This document shows, one piece after another, positions 28,349-37,077 of a stretch of 64,000 bases of DNA. The DNA comes from Pseudomonadaceae bacterium (GTDB lineage Bacteria; Pseudomonadota; Gammaproteobacteria; Pseudomonadales; Pseudomonadaceae): positions 83,537 to 147,536 of the forward strand of contig JAUVZY010000003.1 of the NCBI GenBank assembly GCA_030602315.1, given 5' to 3'. Both the position numbers and the translations under genes were made by a program. Within the stretch, counting starts at the first letter, position 1. The number at the start of each line of letters is the position of its first letter. The notes beneath the pieces are model-generated. The model ran no database searches. It saw only the letters and a program-made list of their open reading frames with translations, and was not told the origin of the DNA.

Positions 28349-29854
28349 TCAGCGCTGGGCGGTCTGCGCGGCGTCCTTGCGGCTCGACAGGCTGACCAGC
28401 ACCTGGTCGAGAATCGCCGAGGCGCCCCACGGCTGCGGATGGTTGAGGATGGCCACTACCGCCCAGGTATTGCCGGCGCCGTCACGGCTGTAGCCGGCGA
28501 TCGCTCGGACGTTCTTCAACGTACCGGTCTTGATGTGCGCATTACCGGCCACCGCGGTGTTGCGCAGACGTTTGCGCATGGTGCCGTCCATCGCCACCAG
28601 CGGCATCGAGGAGATGAATTCCGCCGCGTAGGGGCTGCGCCAGGCCGCCTGCAGCAATTGCGCGAGTTCTCGCGCGCTGATGCGCTCCTCGCGCGACAGT
28701 CCCGAGCCGTTTTCCATGACCAGATGCGAGGCATTGATGCCCTTTTTCGCCAGCCAGCCGCGGATCACCCGCTGCGCTGCGCGGGCATCGTCGACATCGG
28801 CGCTGGTCCGAAACGCGGCGCCCAGGCTCAGGAACAGCTGCCGGGCCATGGTGTTGTTGCTGTATTTGTTGATGTCGCGGATCACCTCGGTGAGGTCCGG
28901 AGAATAGGCGCGTGCCAGCAGGCGCGCGTTGCTCGGCACATTGGCGATGCGGTCTGTCCCCTGGATCTCGCCACCCAGCTCCTTCCAGATCGAGCGAACC
29001 GCGCCGGCGGCGTATTCACCGTGATCGAGTAGGGAGAGGTAGGTCTGGCCGTGGCAGCCCGCGGCAAGCTGACCGCTGACGATCACAGTGACGCCCTCCG
29101 CGGTGCGTACCGGGTTGTAACGCACGTCGGGCCAGCCTGGGCACTTCGCGGCGGGCAGGGCCTTGACCCGATTGTCGATGCGTACCGACTCGATCGGCGG
29201 TTCCATGCTGATGTGAACCTGACCGCCCTCGTTGCGGGAGACGAAGCGCACCGCCTTGAGATTGACCAGCAGGGAGTCGGGGCCGACCAGGAAGGGTTTG
29301 TTGTCATCGCCGCCGTCGTCATCGAATACGCTCACGGCTGGCTGCACGAAATGGCTGCGATCGAGCACCAGGTCGCCGCGGATCTGGCGGACGCCATTGG
29401 TGCGCAGGTCACGCATCAGCAGCCACAGGCGCTCCAGGTTCAGCTTCGGATCACCACCGCCCTTGAGGTAGAGATTGCCGTCCAGCACGCCGTCGCGAAG
29501 CGTGCCGTCGGTAAAGAACTCGGTCTTCCACTGATAGGTCGGGCCGAGCAGTTCGAGCGCCGCATAGGTCGTGACGAGTTTCATGGTGGAGGCGGGATTT
29601 ACCGAAACATCGGCATTCACCAGCGTCGGCGTGCCCTGGCCGTTCATCGGCAGCATGACCACCGAGAGGGCATTGCTGGAGAGCTTGTTGGCCTTGAGGG
29701 CCTGCTCGACGCTCGGCGGGAGCGCCTGATTGATGCTTTCGGCGTGGGCTGCGACGGTGATCAGCAGCGGCGCCAGCAGCAGCGGGCGCAGGAGTCGAGT
29801 GAGCGGCCGCAGCGCGCGGCGCACCGGGGGGAGCGAGGGGATGAAGTCAGTCAT
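28349..29854 (-). CDS. dacB: D-alanyl-D-alanine carboxypeptidase/endopeptidase (PBP4 type)
   Basis: 501 aa. Peptidase S13 penicillin-binding protein acting on peptidoglycan cross-links in the periplasm. Long signal peptide ending VAAHA near residue 38. Active-site motifs are all present: S89-T-M-K92 (SxxK), S332-N-N (SxN) and K442-T-G (KTG). An intervening region between SxxK and SxN is the extra domain typical of class C type A PBPs. In P. aeruginosa dacB loss induces ampC; no ampC is visible here. Convergent with rlmKL. Confidence 0.95.
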   Translation of the reverse strand: MTDFIPSLPPVRRALRPLTRLLRPLLLAPLLITVAAHAESINQALPPSVEQALKANKLSSNALSVVMLPMNGQGTPTLVNADVSVNPASTMKLVTTYAALELLGPTYQWKTEFFTDGTLRDGVLDGNLYLKGGGDPKLNLERLWLLMRDLRTNGVRQIRGDLVLDRSHFVQPAVSVFDDDGGDDNKPFLVGPDSLLVNLKAVRFVSRNEGGQVHISMEPPIESVRIDNRVKALPAAKCPGWPDVRYNPVRTAEGVTVIVSGQLAAGCHGQTYLSLLDHGEYAAGAVRSIWKELGGEIQGTDRIANVPSNARLLARAYSPDLTEVIRDINKYSNNTMARQLFLSLGAAFRTSADVDDARAAQRVIRGWLAKKGINASHLVMENGSGLSREERISARELAQLLQAAWRSPYAAEFISSMPLVAMDGTMRKRLRNTAVAGNAHIKTGTLKNVRAIAGYSRDGAGNTWAVVAILNHPQPWGASAILDQVLVSLSSRKDAAQTAQR

Positions 29855-29965
29855 GATGTATGTCCCAACTGCTTGATGGGAGAGCGGGCGCCATTATGCC
29901 CGAGCCCCCTCAAGCGTGAACCAGTTCCTTAATAGATACGACGAACGACAGCGAAGCGCCAGTGT

Positions 29966-31036
29966 TCAGCGGTCTGCGCGTGGTTCGGCGGGCTCGTTGG
30001 TGCGGTGGTCTGGCCTGGCGACCAGGCGGTCGGCGAGCAGCCCCAGCGAGATGATCAGCAGCGCGAGCGCGCTGCCGAGGGCAGCGTTCACCAGGCGCCA
30101 TTGCGGTTCGCTCCACGCGCCGGAGAGCGATTCGCTCAGCAGCAGCAGACCGAGGCAGCTCTGCAGCAGGAACAGGGCCGGCGGGCGTGCCTGCAGCAGC
30201 CGGAACAGGGCCACCATGGCGATTGCGATCATTACCATCAGCGGGGTGCCGACCAGGCTGTAGCCGAAGAACATCAGCGCGGCGGCACCAAGCACCAGTA
30301 GGCCGCCGCGAAGCAGCAGCATCGGCCAAGGCGTCTGCCGCAGTGGGCCGAGCAGCAGAATCGCCGCAAAGCTGAGCCAGTGACTGTCGGGAAAGACCAG
30401 CATGCTGGCGGCCACGCCAGCCAGGCAAACCAGCACGGCGTGGGTGGCAAGGCTTAGCCATTCATGGCGGCCAAGGGGCTGTTGGCGCCAGCGTCGGGTG
30501 AGCCGCCAAAGCACTTTCAACGCCGGGCGTTGCGGCCACATGCGCAGGCCGTGCAGGCCGCGCAGGCCGAAGCCGAGGAGGGTGACCCCGAGTGCGCCGA
30601 GCAGAAACAGCGTGGCAATGGCGGCGGGGTTGTCGAACGAGCCGCGGCCGAACTGCCCGGCGCCCAGGGCGAGGCAGAGGGTGATGACAAAGGAGAACTT
30701 GGCGGGCTCGGGGCCGAGGCGGCGACTGGCTGCCAGCAGCAAACCGAATAGCAGAAACGCCAGCAGACTGGCCATGGTGGTCTGACCGGCCCAATAGCCC
30801 AGCGCCACGCTGAATGCGCCAGCGCTGGAAAGCAGCAGCATGCCGTGCATGCCCAGGCGCTGGCGTGGGTCTGCCAGGCTCGCGACGAACGCGCCCAGGG
30901 TTGCCCAGTAAAAGCCCGGGTGGCCGCTGAATACACCCAGCATCAGCGGCAGGGCGCAGCCGAGGGCGGCGGCCAGCGCCGGCCCCCAGGCGGGCGGATG
31001 AAAGAGCTTCGGAAGGCGTCGGAGCAGGGCGAACAT
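29966..31036 (-). CDS. FUSC-like inner-membrane protein
   Basis: 356 aa with about ten hydrophobic segments in two halves (for example LAAALGCALPLMLGVFSGHP, then AVLVCLAGVAASMLVFPDSH). This two-bundle arrangement and the HPGFYWATLGAFVASLADP motif after the first helices resemble the FUSC/aromatic-acid-exporter/YccS superfamily, although the large cytoplasmic domain is short or missing. It starts 6 bases after the dgt stop, so the two are probably co-transcribed. Substrate unknown. Confidence 0.7.
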   Translation of the reverse strand: MFALLRRLPKLFHPPAWGPALAAALGCALPLMLGVFSGHPGFYWATLGAFVASLADPRQRLGMHGMLLLSSAGAFSVALGYWAGQTTMASLLAFLLFGLLLAASRRLGPEPAKFSFVITLCLALGAGQFGRGSFDNPAAIATLFLLGALGVTLLGFGLRGLHGLRMWPQRPALKVLWRLTRRWRQQPLGRHEWLSLATHAVLVCLAGVAASMLVFPDSHWLSFAAILLLGPLRQTPWPMLLLRGGLLVLGAAALMFFGYSLVGTPLMVMIAIAMVALFRLLQARPPALFLLQSCLGLLLLSESLSGAWSEPQWRLVNAALGSALALLIISLGLLADRLVARPDHRTNEPAEPRADR

Positions 31037-31042
31037 GCGAGG

Positions 31043-32374
31043 TCAGACGGGGCTGGATCGGCCGGTCATCTCCCGGGCCATTTCGGTGGCATAGCTGTCG
31101 GTCATCCCGGCGATGAAGTCGATCATACGCAAAAACGCCTGGTACAGCGGCCATTCCGGATGCGGGGCGTTGCTGCCGAGCAGATCGAGAATCCGTTGGT
31201 TCTTGAATGACAGGCTGCCGCGCTGATGCTGGGCGAGCGCCGCGCCGCAGAAGGCATTGAGCAGGATTTCCAAGGTGGTGTAGGCGCCGATCTCGTGTAG
31301 GGTCTTGCGCTTGTCCTGGAAGATCTTCTCCCGCGCCAGCGCCTTGGCATGCAGTACGCAGCGCTTGGCGGGCCCGTGCATATGCTCCACCAGATCACCT
31401 GGCAGGGCCCCCGCGAGCAGACCCTCCTGCTGCTGGACGAAGGCATGGGCCGCGGCGTTGGTCAGATGCTCGATCGCCTTGCCGCGCAGAATCGCCAGCT
31501 TGCGTCGGCGCGAGTCGCGCGGGCCGAGCTGGCGGTAGGTCGCGGGTAGGTCGTCACCGACCAGGTCGAGCAACAGGTTTTCTACCTCTGCATAATCCAA
31601 CAGGTCCATCTCCAGCCCGTCTTCCAGGTCGATCAGGCCGTAGCAGATATCGTCGGCCGCTTCCATCAGGTAGACCAGAGGATGCCTGCCCCAGCGTTGT
31701 TCGCACTGTTGCGGCAGGCCGAGGCGCGTGGCGATCTGCTCGAGCAGTGGCAGCTCGCTCTGGTAGCAGCCGAACTTGTGCTTCTTGTAACCCAGCGCCT
31801 CGGCGTGGCGCGAGCTCCAGGGGTACTTCAGATAGGTGCCGAGGGTGGCATAGGTCAAGCGTGTGCCACCGTCGAACTGGTGGTATTCCAGCTGGGTCAG
31901 TACGCGAAACCCCTGGGCGTTGCCTTCGAAATTCAGGAAGTCGAGCCGCTCGCTTTCCTGCATGTCATCCATCCAGCCGCGCTCGGCGGCCAGGTGGAAC
32001 CAGTGGCGGATGGCATCCTCACCGGAATGACCGAAAGGAGGGTTGCCGATGTCGTGGGCGAGGCAGGCCGACTGCACGATCATTCCCAGGTCCGCCGGAG
32101 AGCACCATTCCGGCAGCGCCTCGCGCAGCACCTCGCCGACGCGCATGCCGAGCGAGCGGCCTACGCAGCTTACTTCCAACGAGTGGGTCAGGCGGGTATG
32201 GATATGGTCATTGCTGGAAACGGGGTGAACCTGGGTCTTGCGGCCGAGACGACGGAAGGCTCCGGAGAAGATGATCCGATCGTGATCCTTGTGGAACGGG
32301 CTGCGACCAAGTTCGTCGTTGCTGTGGACAGGCTTGCCCAATCGTTCACGTGTCAGCAGGGTGTGCCAATCCAA
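31043..32374 (-). CDS. dgt: Deoxyguanosinetriphosphate triphosphohydrolase-like protein
   Basis: 443 aa, HD-domain dNTPase that cleaves dGTP (and related dNTPs) to nucleoside and tripolyphosphate. Metal ligands: His64 in RLTHSLEV, His107-Asp108 in [18 protein letters not shown], and a distal Asp in [12 protein letters not shown]. The start is a TTG (32374) with GGAG about 10 bases upstream; the family N-terminus [14 protein letters not shown] supports it and no ATG nearby does. Upstream gene-free stretch to 32532 is 158 bases. Probably forms an operon with the FUSC-like gene. Confidence 0.92.
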   Translation of the reverse strand: MDWHTLLTRERLGKPVHSNDELGRSPFHKDHDRIIFSGAFRRLGRKTQVHPVSSNDHIHTRLTHSLEVSCVGRSLGMRVGEVLREALPEWCSPADLGMIVQSACLAHDIGNPPFGHSGEDAIRHWFHLAAERGWMDDMQESERLDFLNFEGNAQGFRVLTQLEYHQFDGGTRLTYATLGTYLKYPWSSRHAEALGYKKHKFGCYQSELPLLEQIATRLGLPQQCEQRWGRHPLVYLMEAADDICYGLIDLEDGLEMDLLDYAEVENLLLDLVGDDLPATYRQLGPRDSRRRKLAILRGKAIEHLTNAAAHAFVQQQEGLLAGALPGDLVEHMHGPAKRCVLHAKALAREKIFQDKRKTLHEIGAYTTLEILLNAFCGAALAQHQRGSLSFKNQRILDLLGSNAPHPEWPLYQAFLRMIDFIAGMTDSYATEMAREMTGRSSPV

Positions 32375-32532
32375 GCGGTTTCTACTCCAGCGAATCGACC
32401 CTCGGCACGCATGCGCGGCGCCAGATCGAACAGTGTCCGGTTCTGCACGGAGCGCCGATCATAACGCGCTGCGATGCCGCTCGAACACTGACGAGAGGGA
32501 TAATTCGACGCGGCACCGGCAGGTACCGGCGT

Positions 32533-32844
32533 TCAGGGGCGCAGCTGCTTGCCGGCTTTCAGCAAGGGGTAGAGGGTAAGGCCGAGGCGGGCGAGGGTGC
32601 CCAGTTTGCCCAAACGTTTGCCGAACACTGCAAGCACGGCGGTCGATACCAGCAGCGGCAACTTGGAGTTGCCGCTGTGGCTGTGTCCATGCCGCCGCCG
32701 GGTGAACATTCCCTTCACCTGATCGAGCGGATGGCAGAGCGGTTGGGCGTGAAAGCGTAGCTGTTGACGGTGCATTTCCATACGCAGACGCGCCAGCTCC
32801 TTGCGCGCCTGAAGATCGCTGGCAGATGAGAGGGGAAGGCTCAT
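32533..32844 (-). CDS. Small basic protein, YqjK-like position
   Basis: 103 aa, Arg/Lys/His-rich N-terminal half (RKELARLRMEMHRQQLRFH) and a hydrophobic stretch LPLLVSTAVLAVFGKR toward the C-terminus. No recognised domain. It overlaps the YqjE-like gene by 4 bases and is third in a yqjD-yqjE-yqjK-like operon, so a role in the same inner-membrane/ribosome-associated stress system is inferred from position only. Confidence 0.7.
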   Translation of the reverse strand: MSLPLSSASDLQARKELARLRMEMHRQQLRFHAQPLCHPLDQVKGMFTRRRHGHSHSGNSKLPLLVSTAVLAVFGKRLGKLGTLARLGLTLYPLLKAGKQLRP

Positions 32845-33218
32845 GGTAATAGTCGCTCCTTGTTGCGCTCCAGCTCTTCCAGGGTCGCCTGGAACGGATG
32901 CATGCAGGCTTTGGCAAGCTTCAGTGCGCGGTTAAGGCTCGCTGCCAGGATCGCGCCATAAAGGATGCAGAGTATGAGGATTGCAGCCACCGGCGAAGAG
33001 CCCCAGAAGCCTATGACGATGGCGGCAGAAAGCCCGACCAGAATCAGCATGGCGAGGATCAGGGCGATGCCGGCATACAGCAAAAGCTCCAGCATCCGCG
33101 CCTTCTCTTCTTGCAGCTCCAGCCCGATCAGTTCCAGATGACCTTGCAACAGCCCCATAAAGGCGCCGCCAAGGCGTTTAATCGAAGGTTGTGGCGCGTT
33201 GTTGTCTGCGGCGTCCAT
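32841..33218 (-). CDS. YqjE-like phage-holin-superfamily membrane protein
   Basis: 125 aa. Two hydrophobic helices (LLLYAGIALILAMLILVGLSA, split here by the end of the segment, then FWGSSPVAAILILCILYGAI) follow an N-terminal helix LGGAFMGLLQGHLELIGLEL, with a basic tail. This is the YqjE/holin III superfamily pattern. RBS GGGAGA precedes the ATG. Lies 13 bases downstream of the ElaB/YqjD-like gene and overlaps the next by 4 bases. Confidence 0.8.
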   Translation of the reverse strand: MDAADNNAPQPSIKRLGGAFMGLLQGHLELIGLELQEEKARMLELLLYAGIALILAMLILVGLSAAIVIGFWGSSPVAAILILCILYGAILAASLNRALKLAKACMHPFQATLEELERNKERLLP

Positions 33219-33231
33219 CCCAGGTCTCCCG

Positions 33232-33654
33232 TCAGCGCCGGGTGATCAGGCCGAGCAGAAAGCCCACCCCAGCGGCGATGCCGATCGATTGCCAGGGACG
33301 GTTATGCACATAGTCCTCGGTGCAGCGAATGGCTTGCTCGCACTGACTGCGCACGTTGCCCTCGCGCTCTTGCAGCATGGAGCGGGCACGCTCCAGGTTT
33401 GCATTGACTCGGCTACGAAGCTCCTGTGCCTGGCTGCCGGCGTTGTCTTGAGTGAACTTGAGCAAGCGCTCGGTATCGGCGATCAGTGTATGAAACTCAT
33501 CGATCAGGGCCTGTTGCGCCGTCTCCAGATTGCGCCGATGGGCCTGGCGGTCAAAAAAACCGGAGCCGGAAAGGTTGTTCTGCTCGGTCGAGAGGGTTTC
33601 CGACGCGCTGGCGGTCGTGTTCTGGCCGGTCACATCGTTATCGGTTGCGCTCAT
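33232..33654 (-). CDS. ElaB/YqjD/DUF883-family membrane-anchored protein
   Basis: 140 aa. Long amphipathic helix (LETAQQALIDEFHTLIADTE through SMLQEREGNV), likely coiled coil, then the DUF883 tail DYVHNRPWQSIGIAAGVGFLLGLITRR, whose C-terminal helix inserts in the inner membrane. E. coli YqjD and ElaB bind stationary-phase ribosomes at the membrane; that role is known for the family, not shown here. First gene of a three-gene operon with good RBS GGAGCG. Confidence 0.88.
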   Translation of the reverse strand: MSATDNDVTGQNTTASASETLSTEQNNLSGSGFFDRQAHRRNLETAQQALIDEFHTLIADTERLLKFTQDNAGSQAQELRSRVNANLERARSMLQEREGNVRSQCEQAIRCTEDYVHNRPWQSIGIAAGVGFLLGLITRR

Positions 33655-33750
33655 GGTCGCTCCTTAAAAGGCGGTTGAAGTGTTCTCTGCCGTCTTTTTC
33701 GAGCGCTTTCTTCGTCGCGAGGTTCCGCTGCATCTGGGGCATGGAAACGA

Positions 33751-33777
33751 AAAGGCCCGCCAAATTGGCGGGCCTTT
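33751..33777 (-). terminator. Rho-independent terminator of the porin gene
   Basis: Arms AAAGGCCCGCCA / TGGCGGGCCTTT with a 3-base AAT loop. On the minus strand the stem ends in a short T tract (TTTTCGT), about 20 bases past the porin stop. A-T-rich on both sides, so it may also work in the other direction. Confidence 0.85.
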
Positions 33778-33798
33778 CGTTCACCGAAGTGACACCGA

Positions 33799-35055
33799 TT
33801 ACATCAGCGGGATAGTGTAGCTGACGATCAGACGGTTTTCGTCGACGTCGTCAATCGCACCGCTCGAGCGAACAGTGGCGTTACGCCAGCGAACACCCAG
33901 ATTTTTCAGGACGCCATCTTGGAACACATAGGCGATGTCGGTGTCGCGTTCCCACTCTTTGCCCTTGTTATCGGCACCGAAGTTGTCGCCGGTGATGTAA
34001 CGGGTCATGAAGGTCAGGCCCGGAATGCCCATGGCGGCAAAGTTGTAATCATAACGTGCCTGCCAGGAGCGCTCGTCTGCTCGTGCAAAATCGCGGATCT
34101 GAACATAGTTGACCAGGTAGGGGTCGGTGAACCCGCCCAGATAGGCATAGCCACTGTCACCGCTCATCTTCTGATAGCCCAGGCCGAAGGAGTGACCAGA
34201 CAGGGCGTAGGTGAACATGGCGCCGAAGGCCTTATTGTCGATGTTAGTATTACCATCGTCCTTCGAGCGAGCATAGCGCAGGTCGGATTTGAACGATTGG
34301 CCATCGGCGATCGGCAGTACATGCAGCACGTTGAAAATGTGCTGCTTGTAGTTGTCCTCGAGGTTGCCGTAGTTGTAGCCGACCGTGAGAGTCTTGTTCA
34401 CGGCATAGCTACCGCCAGCCAGCCAGAACTCGTTGCTATCAGTGCTGCCGGTGATACCCGTGGTCGGGTTCACATTCATGTCGATGCGCGAGCTATCGTT
34501 TCGCGGGCTGTGCTGATACAGGCGGCCAGCATTGAAGGTCAGGCCATCGATTTCCTGGGACGTCAGCAACACGCCATCGAAGGTCTGCGGCAGCAAACGA
34601 GCGTCGCTGGAACTTACGGTCGGCAGCTTTGGCATCAGGGTACCGGCGCGCAGCACGCTCTTGGATACCTTGACCTTGGCAGTGGCGCCGAGCTGGCTGT
34701 ATTCATCGGGGATGCCGTTACGGTCTACCGGCAGAAGCTGAGTGCCACGACGGTCCCAGCTCGAGTCCAGCTTGACGCCCAGCAGACCCAGTGCGTCAAC
34801 GCCGACGCCGACTGCCCCGTCGGTGAAACCGGATTCGTAGCGCAGGATGAAGCCTTGGGCCCATTCTTCTTGCTTAGCTTGGTTCGCCGCGGCGCTTCCG
34901 CCTTCTTGGCGGAAATCACGGTTGAAATAGAAGTTGCGCAGCTCGAGAGAGGCCTTGCTGTCCTCTACGAAGGCTGCCTGAGCCAGAGACGGAATTGCCA
35001 GGGTTGCTCCCAGAGTTGCCAGGGTAACGGCCCGGGCGATTGGAGTCTTGAGCAT
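33799..35055 (-). CDS. OprD-family outer-membrane porin (OpdQ-like by position)
   Basis: 418 aa. Signal peptide MLKTPIARAVTLATLGATLA ending SLAQA, then FVEDSKASLELRNFYFNRDF, the OprD family opening. Alternating beta-strands form an 18-strand channel with loop motifs such as DGVLLTSQEIDGLTFNAG. It ends VSYTIPLM. The family takes up amino acids, small peptides or aromatic acids and affects carbapenem entry; which substrate applies is not readable. The neighbours (yqjD-like operon and mobA) are those I recall around P. aeruginosa opdQ. Strong RBS GAGGAG, 9 bases before ATG. Codon choice is noticeably more A/T-tolerant than the surroundings, as for highly expressed porins. Confidence 0.92.
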   Translation of the reverse strand: MLKTPIARAVTLATLGATLAIPSLAQAAFVEDSKASLELRNFYFNRDFRQEGGSAAANQAKQEEWAQGFILRYESGFTDGAVGVGVDALGLLGVKLDSSWDRRGTQLLPVDRNGIPDEYSQLGATAKVKVSKSVLRAGTLMPKLPTVSSSDARLLPQTFDGVLLTSQEIDGLTFNAGRLYQHSPRNDSSRIDMNVNPTTGITGSTDSNEFWLAGGSYAVNKTLTVGYNYGNLEDNYKQHIFNVLHVLPIADGQSFKSDLRYARSKDDGNTNIDNKAFGAMFTYALSGHSFGLGYQKMSGDSGYAYLGGFTDPYLVNYVQIRDFARADERSWQARYDYNFAAMGIPGLTFMTRYITGDNFGADNKGKEWERDTDIAYVFQDGVLKNLGVRWRNATVRSSGAIDDVDENRLIVSYTIPLM

Positions 35056-35413
35056 TTATTATATCTCCTCGTTGGATGATGCTCTGTTGTCGCTCAATTA
35101 CGGCATGGCAACTTAAGCACTAGAACAGGGTTGAAGACTCTTAGACTTTAGTCTTTTGTCCTGCTTCAAACGCAAGCCTGGTGGGGCTTGCAGGCACCCC
35201 AGCGCAAACTTGGGGCCTGACTCTTAAGTTGCGCAAGGCTGCGCTGCAGCAGGCTTGCCAGCGAATCCTAGCCCGCCGATATCCAAGCGTCGAACAAAAA
35301 TCCTGCAATGTGCGAAGCTCGGCAATGTTCGTGGTTGGTTGCGCCGACACGTCGGTCAGACCGCTTTGAAAGCCAAAGGTGCTAGACTTTTGCTTATTTG
35401 AGGGATTGGCGCT
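35056..35413. promoter_or_regulatory. Porin / glutaredoxin divergent promoter region
   Basis: 358 bases without a gene. It contains three AGACT-type half-sites: AAGACT (35134-35139), then AGACT (35143-35147) and AGTCT (35150-35154) as a 5-2-5 inverted repeat about 90 bases upstream of the porin start. A second TAGACTTT occurs at 35383-35390, next to the glutaredoxin-like gene. A separate palindrome CCGAC-AC-GTCGG lies at 35344-35355. These look like operator sites; the regulators are not identifiable. Confidence 0.5.
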
Positions 35414-35653
35414 TTGTTTGTGGAATGTCAACTTTTTGGAACCTTGGGCTGCCACCTCTGTGAGGAGGCTGAGGCGCTGCTGATGCCCTTGGTAGAGCGG
35501 GGGCTGGTCGTGGAGTTGCTGGATGTCGCGGATCGGCCCGAGTGGGTCGAGCGATATGGTGTGCGGATCCCGGTTCTGCGGCGGATCGATACCGGTGATG
35601 AACTTGATTGGCCGTTCGATGGGCAGCAGGTCGTTGACTTTCTTTCGCACTGA
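35414..35653 (+). CDS. Glutaredoxin-like (DUF836-type) thiol protein
   Basis: 79 aa thioredoxin-fold protein. Short CXXC motif G-C-H-L-C-E near residues 12-17, then RIPVLRRIDTGDELDWPFDG, giving the cis-Pro (IPV) region. Fold and length match glutaredoxin-like YbbN/DUF836 proteins. No ATG fits: the start is TTG 35414, with GAGGG (35400-35404) 9 bases before, or GTG 35420. Followed by a strong terminator. Cytoplasmic redox role inferred from the CXXC only. Confidence 0.75.
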   Translation: MFVECQLFGTLGCHLCEEAEALLMPLVERGLVVELLDVADRPEWVERYGVRIPVLRRIDTGDELDWPFDGQQVVDFLSH

Positions 35654-35670
35654 TAAAGCTGGAGCAATAA

Positions 35671-35697
35671 AAAAACCCGCTCATTGGCGGGTTTTTT
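35671..35697. terminator. Bidirectional terminator after the glutaredoxin-like gene
   Basis: A-rich left flank, arms AAAAACCCGC / GCGGGTTTTT with a TCATTG loop, then a T run. It ends the glutaredoxin-like gene and is also located to terminate transcription of tRNA-Pro coming from the other side. Confidence 0.9.
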
Positions 35698-35722
35698 TAT
35701 TCAGCTCGGGAGGCTGATTGTT

Positions 35723-35799
35723 TGGTCGGAGCGACTGGATTCGAACCAGCGACCTTCTCGTCCCGAACGAGACGCGCTACCAAGCTGCGCTACGCTCCG
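35723..35799 (-). tRNA. tRNA-Pro (anticodon CGG)
   Basis: 77-nt cloverleaf read on the minus strand. Acceptor CGGAGCG pairs with CGCTCCG; D arm is GCGCAGCTTGGTAGCGC; anticodon stem TCTCG/CGAGA holds loop TTCGGGA, so the anticodon is CGG, reading CCG. T arm loop is GGTTCGAATCC. Discriminator A is followed by an encoded CCA (35723-35725). No duplicated 3' end or integrase is seen nearby, so no integration event is indicated. Confidence 0.97.
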
Positions 35800-35843
35800 A
35801 AGATGGCGCGCATTCTACAGAAAACTTTTTGATGCACAAGGGC

Positions 35844-36467
35844 TTACCGCGATTTTTTTTCATTGGCACCTTGTTTGGGCGCGAGCCCTGGATTGAAGGC
35901 GTCCGGCGTATTGAAGTTGGCGGTACGCGGGTCGTCCTCCGGCAGATCATAGGCGGTCGCGCCCAGTTCGAGCAGAGCGTCTCGCGGGCTGCGGATGCCA
36001 GCCTGCCAGGTTCGCTCCAAGGCGTCGGCCAGTTGCGTGGGAATGATGCAAAACAGCGGTTGCCAGCGATTGGCCTGACGCACCATTAGCGGTCGGTCGG
36101 CCATGGACTGGCTGCGTTCGAACAGCGTGAGCAACAGCTCCGCATTTAGCTTGGGGCAGTCGCACGGCACGACGAGTAGCAAGCGGTGGCGAGCCACTGC
36201 CAGCCCGGCGCGGATGCCCGCCAATGGACCGGGAAAGCCCGGTTCGGAGTCGCTTACCAGCTGATCGGCATAATCCTGATAGGTGTCGAGATGGCGGTTA
36301 CAAGAAATGATCAGGTCGTCGGTTAGCGGGCGAGCGGCACGGTAAACCCATTCGATCAGCGGCCGGCCATGCCAGGGCTCGAGTCCCTTGTCGCGCCCGC
36401 CGAGGCGCGAGCCCTGGCCGCCGGCCAGAATCAGTACCGAGCACGGTAAGCGTTGCGGGGCGGGCAT
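35844..36467 (-). CDS. mobA: Molybdenum cofactor guanylyltransferase
   Basis: 207 aa. It adds GMP from GTP to molybdopterin to make MGD for DMSO-reductase-type enzymes. Nucleotidyltransferase motif [15 protein letters not shown] at residues 14-28; [11 protein letters not shown] and VPCDCPKL carry the metal-binding region. ATG 36467 has GGAG upstream. Divergent from moaB-moeA with 66 bases between, so Mo-cofactor genes are grouped here. Confidence 0.95.
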   Translation of the reverse strand: MPAPQRLPCSVLILAGGQGSRLGGRDKGLEPWHGRPLIEWVYRAARPLTDDLIISCNRHLDTYQDYADQLVSDSEPGFPGPLAGIRAGLAVARHRLLLVVPCDCPKLNAELLLTLFERSQSMADRPLMVRQANRWQPLFCIIPTQLADALERTWQAGIRSPRDALLELGATAYDLPEDDPRTANFNTPDAFNPGLAPKQGANEKKSR

Positions 36468-36533
36468 GGCAGGGCTCCATTAAAAGCCTGTGATATAACA
36501 CCGGACACTTTCTCTCCTCAACGGATGCCCGCC

Positions 36534-37073
36534 ATGAGCCATAAGCCCGACCAGCCCTTTGTGCCACTCGATATCGCCGTACTCACGGTGAGCGACACGC
36601 GATCGCTCGATAACGATACCTCGGGCCAGCTGCTGGTGGATCGGCTCACCGGTGCCGGACACCGGCTCGCTGCGCGAAAGCTGCTGAAGGACGACCTGTA
36701 CCGCATTCGCGCCCAGGTCGCCCAATGGATTGCCGAGGACGAGGTACAGGTGGTCCTAGTCACCGGAGGCACCGGTTTCACCGGGCGAGATAGCACCCCC
36801 GAGGCGGTGACGTGTCTGCTGGACAAGCAGGTGGACGGCTTTGGCGAGTTGTTCCGTCAGATATCCGTGGCTGATATCGGCACCTCCACGGTTCAGTCGC
36901 GGGCGTTTGCAGGTCTGGCGAACGGCACCTTGGTGTGCTGCCTGCCAGGCTCGACCAATGCCTGTCGCACCGCCTGGGACGGTATTTTGGCGGAGCAGCT
37001 CGACGCCCGTCATCGACCGTGCAACTTCGTGCCGCATCTGAAGCAAACCGCCCATTGCGGCTCGCGCGGGTGA
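36534..37073 (+). CDS. moaB: Molybdenum cofactor biosynthesis protein MoaB
   Basis: About 179 aa. MPT adenylyltransferase-like fold with VLVTGGTGFTGRDSTPEAV, FRQISVADIGTS and CCLPGSTNACR. Works on molybdopterin in Mo-cofactor synthesis; in E. coli MoaB's activity is poorly supported but the fold equals MogA. ATG 36534 (MSHKPDQPF) is chosen; ATG 36525 is in frame too and neither has a strong RBS. moeA follows after 4 bases. Confidence 0.9.
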   Translation: MSHKPDQPFVPLDIAVLTVSDTRSLDNDTSGQLLVDRLTGAGHRLAARKLLKDDLYRIRAQVAQWIAEDEVQVVLVTGGTGFTGRDSTPEAVTCLLDKQVDGFGELFRQISVADIGTSTVQSRAFAGLANGTLVCCLPGSTNACRTAWDGILAEQLDARHRPCNFVPHLKQTAHCGSRG

Positions 37074-37077
37074 GCCC

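Noticed and set aside
35723-35799. tRNA-Pro as an integration site
   Set aside because: No integrase, no duplicated tRNA 3' end and ordinary backbone genes on both sides.
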